NCBI RefSeq assembly: GCF_013373865.1
Contig: NC_050477.1
Coordinates: forward strand, 4,734,869-4,798,868
Length of the DNA: 64,000 nucleotides
Origin: Monomorium pharaonis
Lineage: Eukaryota > Arthropoda > Insecta > Hymenoptera > Formicidae
Direction of reading: 5' to 3'
The position numbers and the translations under genes are program-made. Below the pieces are notes generated by a model. The model made no database searches, had not been told where the DNA came from, and saw only the letters and a program-made list of their open reading frames with translations. This document shows, one piece after another, positions 61,401 to 64,000 of the stretch (positions are counted from its first letter, which is position 1; each line of letters starts with the position of its first letter).

Positions 61401-64000
61401 TAATTTCCACGCGTCGGCAAAGAGGGTGGAAGAGAGAGAGAAAGATTTCTTTAAATCTTTTATGTTATATACTGAATCAATTTTTCTGTCGGATAATGTC
61501 AGAATAACGTTCAATAAAACGCCCGCGTGATATTGGAATATCGTATATAAATTGTTCAGTGCATTGCCGAATGAGCTACGGGACCACCGCGAGCTGCACA
61601 AAGAGAATTTCGCTTTGGAGTCTCTCTCTTTCTCTCGCCTTCTGTCCTTGCCTACGTCAATATCTGGAAAGTTCAAAAGGGAATTCTCCAGGAAGAAAAT
61701 ATTCAACACGCAATCGCACCGTATCCCTTTCAGTCCCCATTTCCGGCGAACGCAACGCGCTTCTTTCACTTTTCCGTGACAAGGATTTAACGTGACGCGC
61801 CGTTCTTCTCTTATCCCGTTCTCTGCGCGTAGCAAAACGTTATTCTCATTATTACACAGGCGCGTGATACACTACTACTACTACTACTATTACTACTACG
61901 TAACCTACGAGACACGTATTCCGTAATAGAAGTCAGACCGATCCGATGCTGCATTATTGGATTCACCGGACACTAGATGCATACCGCGATAATACGGGAG
62001 AGATGTATGGCCTGCCGCGCGGCTATTGTGGAAATTCGCTAGCTGTGTAAAAGACCGACACAGCAGTAGCGAGTAGTAGCTCGATATCCAATGGCTCGTT
62101 ACAAATGCGCGCGACCTACAATTTGCCAATATTTATCTCCGTCTGTGTGTACGCTCTTCCGACCGAGAAGGGAAAACGATTTCCGCTCACCGGAGTGATA
62201 ACGTCGTGAATTTTCGCGCCACATAAAAATTTATGCCTCCTAACGATTTATGAGGCTCGCTTCGGGTTCGAGAGTAATTATGGGCGAAAACTAATTTAGG
62301 GAGGGAGTCTCCGATAAAATCGGTAGTGCAGGTGGTGATGGTAGAGGTTGGCACTAAAATCGCGTGTACTTTACTTGCTGCTACTATCACTACCACTACT
62401 ATTACTACTATTACTACTATTACTACTATTACTATTATTGCGCTAAAAAATATAATGGACGAAGGAATAATGATGAGGAAGGCCTCGATTCATGTTCTCG
62501 ACCTGATGAACGCAGGTGGGGTCGCGTCTGGGGATGCGGAGGGATCCGTGCGCCGCATGCGGGCTGCCGGTCTTCCTGGCTGAGAAGCTGCTGATAGCGC
62601 GCGCTCCTTATCACCGTACCTGCTTCCGGTGCGCCCGCTGCTGCAATCAGCTGACACCGGGCAACTACTACGAAACCGAGGAGGGCCAGTACTGCTGCGA
62701 GACGTGTCCGGACGAGGAGGAGGAGACCGATAGCGCGCGCCACGGATACGCCGAAACGGCGATGTCACATGCGGCGGAAAGGGAGAAGTCGAGGCCGCTC
62801 AGTGACGAGGAGAAAACAGAGAGAAAGGTCAGTTTTTTTTTTTTTTTTAAATAAGCTTTAAATTCGAACAAGCTCTTATGTTGAAGGAGAAGTCGATTGA
62901 CACGTAGCTTCTCGTTGTGTGCGCAGGGTGTACTGGAGAACGCCGCGGTGCCCGATTTGATCTCCCATACGTCGCAAATGCGCAAGAGCTTTATGACCAG
63001 CCAGCTTCTTTCCGAGAAGCTTGACGATTCTGTCGCGAAGGACACGAGAGACATCACGATCGATTCGGATCGTGAAAAAACAAAAAGCAGGATCGGCTCG
63101 GCATTCCCAGACGACGACGAGAACGAGGAGGAGGATGAGGAGAATGATGATGATGAGGAGGAAGAAGAGGAGGAGGAGGAATCCCGTAGCTCCGTGACGG
63201 ATTCCCCGGAGGAGTCCAACATTGAGCGATATAATGTACATAGCGCGTTAAATAGCTTAAACATTAGGAGCGACGAGGATCAGCGATCGACTGCCATTTC
63301 ATTCCATGACATAGGAGGTAAGAAGAGAAGTGAGGAGGATACCAAAGAGTCGCCAGGACGCGCCGGTGAACGAGCCAATCCCGAAACGAAATTATCGTTA
63401 GTTCAGATGAGACTCCAAATGTTTGAGGCTCGGGACAAAAGGGATCACGTCGATGGGACGGATCGAAACAAGCAAAGAAGTCCAGTGGTTCAGGGTGACT
63501 CCTGGGACCTATCACCGGACGTCGTTCTTCCAGTGAATGAGGAAGAAACAAAACGTCCGGAAAAGAGGCTCGAGGAAGACTCGATAATTAAAAATATTAA
63601 TTGTACAGACAGCTTTGAGAATGTCGGTAAACAGCAAAAAGAAAATTCGAAAATCACTAGTAGCGAACAAAGCGAGGAAAACTTTTCAAAAGACATTGTA
63701 TGGGCGAATAACGAAGAGAGTCTCGATAAAGGTAACCCGCTCGAGAGTAGCTCGAAAGTCAAAAGTATCGAAAGACAGAAGGAAAGCTTCGCGAAGATCG
63801 AGGACGAACGAATCGAAAGCAATAAGATTAATGAGGAGTGTTGTTTCAAGAATATCGTGGGTAGCAGCGTGCTGACCGCGAAAGGCATCAATTTAAGTGA
63901 CAACGAAGATTATCCGGAGGACCTGAATCCCTTCAAGAGCGACGAGGAAGGCAACGTTGTGGAGGATAAACTACGGACTGTGATAAACAGCTCTAGAGAC
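45810..64000 (+). CDS. MICAL-like protein (CH + single LIM + NPF), 3' end outside window
   Basis: Five coding exons lie in the window: 45810-45961, 51153-51331, 55417-55505, 62516-62827 and 62927-64000 (open at the edge). All junction phases agree, giving 602 residues so far. Domains are CH at 1-108, a linker, LIM at 152-204, then a disordered region with an acidic run (about 306-329) and NPF at 578-580. The ATG begins directly at the CH domain, so the FAD monooxygenase domain of true MICALs is absent. That makes this a MICAL-like (MICAL-L1/L2 type) protein, an effector linking Rab GTPases and EHD proteins on recycling endosomes to actin. The family normally ends in a bMERB (DUF3585) Rab-binding coiled coil, which should lie to the right of the window. 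Drosophila has a Mical-like gene of the same kind. Introns are 1-7 kb except the last (about 100 bp). Confidence 0.92.
47061..47091 (+). other. G-rich tract with quadruplex potential
   Basis: Four or more G-runs of four to nine bases are separated by single A bases on the plus strand, the coding strand of the intron. Confidence 0.6.
49593..49624. repeat. (CT)n microsatellite
   Basis: About sixteen CT units in the intron. Confidence 0.9.
51332..55416 (+). other. MICAL-like intron 2
   Basis: No exon recognised. Contains a TG run (52438-52466), a GAA run near 51869-51892 and an AT-rich stretch 53240-53940. Confidence 0.6.
52438..52466. repeat. (TG)n microsatellite
   Basis: About fourteen TG units. 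Confidence 0.9.
55417..55505 (+). CDS. MICAL-like exon 3: proline-rich linker
   Basis: Acceptor TTTCATCGCAG at 55416, donor AAG|GTACGC at 55506. It encodes 29 residues (SSPSRLATNRTTE ... PVPEPPKQK). Phase in (1) and out (0) match both neighbours. This linker lies between CH and LIM. Confidence 0.75.
58335..58383. repeat. (CTA)n trinucleotide repeat
   Basis: About fifteen CTA/CTG units. Confidence 0.85.
59208..59261 (+). other. Candidate cassette (poison) exon inside the MICAL-like intron
   Basis: The acceptor TTATTTTTGTTCTCCAG ends at 59207 and the donor AAG|GTAATT is at 59262. The exon is 54 bases, a multiple of three, and fits the phase 0 to phase 0 junction between linker and LIM exons. 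In that frame it encodes EESLDLMGQYKPEIFC followed by TAG at 59256-59258. Inclusion would give a CH-only protein or a decay-prone transcript. No independent support. Confidence 0.3.
59341..59410. repeat. Compound (ACGC)n-(CATA)n repeat
   Basis: ACGC units, a short CA/GA stretch, then about eight CATA units. Confidence 0.85.
61871..61901. repeat. (CTA)n trinucleotide repeat
   Basis: About ten units with one TTA variant. Confidence 0.8.
62382..62438. repeat. (TAC/TAT)n trinucleotide repeat before the LIM exon
   Basis: About nineteen TAC/TAT/CAC units end roughly 80 bases before the LIM-exon acceptor, where a branch point might be expected. Confidence 0.85.
62516..62827 (+). CDS. MICAL-like exon 4: LIM domain
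   Basis: The acceptor is GATGAACGCAG and the donor is AAG|GTCAGT. The exon is 104 codons in phase 0. Zinc ligands are visible as C152-x2-C155-x17-H173-x2-C176 for the first finger and C179-x2-C182-x18-C201-x2-C204 for the second. Core sequence includes CAACGLPVFLAEKLL, HRTCFRCARC and GQYCCETC. A charged Glu-rich linker follows. The pyrimidine tract before the acceptor is poor, because a TAC/TAT repeat lies just upstream. Confidence 0.93.
62927..64000 (+). CDS. MICAL-like exon 5: disordered acidic region with NPF motif
   Basis: Acceptor GTGTGCGCAG at 62926. The frame stays open for 358 codons to the window edge. A run of Asp, Glu and Asn codons spans about 63110-63181 (residues 306-329). An NPF tripeptide at 63926-63934 sits in EDLNPFKSDEEG, that is NPF followed by acidic residues, as in NPF motifs bound by EHD-family EH domains in MICAL-L1. 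A GTAAGA inside the exon (near 63318) could act as an alternative donor. Confidence 0.85.

Larger units (their letters stand above)
55506..62515 (+). other. MICAL-like intron 3
   Basis: A 7-kb stretch with the candidate cassette exon at 59208-59261. A CpG-rich block at 57400-58100 could be an internal promoter. Several trinucleotide and tetranucleotide repeats are present. No other exon matched both splice sites and phase. Confidence 0.5.

Noticed and set aside
62668..63264. 198-codon minus-strand open frame with a Ser run
   Set aside because: Antisense shadow of the acidic MICAL-like exon.

Overview
The window looks like nuclear DNA of an insect, most likely a hymenopteran such as an ant. 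Genes are split into many short exons with GT-AG introns. CpG is not depleted, microsatellites are dense, and AT-rich and GC-rich blocks alternate. No bacterial or viral gene organisation is visible. The organism call is inference. The two main gene models rest on conserved protein domains and on reading phase agreeing across every splice junction.

Layout. (1) 1-263 (+): the last exon of a secreted protein with a cysteine-rich C-terminus like that of insect AA15 chitin-active LPMOs, followed by a poly(A) signal. (2) 2377-2558 and 3713-3798 (+): two candidate exons. The second starts with a clean ATG and ends in a GTGAGT donor, but its partner exons were not found. (3) 9993-16677 (-): a complete 16-coding-exon R7-family RGS gene (RGS7-like), 869 codons, with DEP, DHEX, GGL and RGS domains. 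It has an unusual tail of about 427 residues carrying two VCPWE motifs, one almost at the C-terminus. (4) 16678-36800: a gene-poor 20 kb spacer with GC-rich promoter-like blocks, two small inverted-repeat elements and one orphan coding-like exon on the minus strand (25463-25603). (5) 36800-64000 (+): a MICAL-like gene with 5'UTR exons, a CH domain on two exons, a linker exon, a single LIM domain, then a long disordered exon with an acidic run and an NPF motif. It runs off the right edge.

Main observation. VCPWE motifs are best known from the C-terminal tails of the orphan receptors GPR158 and GPR179, which recruit RGS7-Gbeta5 and, through a PDE6-gamma-like stretch, activated G alpha. Here the motif sits in the RGS protein itself. 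If the tail is translated, this R7 RGS may carry in cis a function that vertebrates place on the receptor partner. A consensus splice donor overlaps the stop codon, so the C-terminus may also be alternatively spliced.

The RGS gene (G-protein deactivation) and the MICAL-like gene (Rab/EHD membrane recycling and actin) are divergently oriented neighbours. Nothing in the sequence suggests that they share a pathway.
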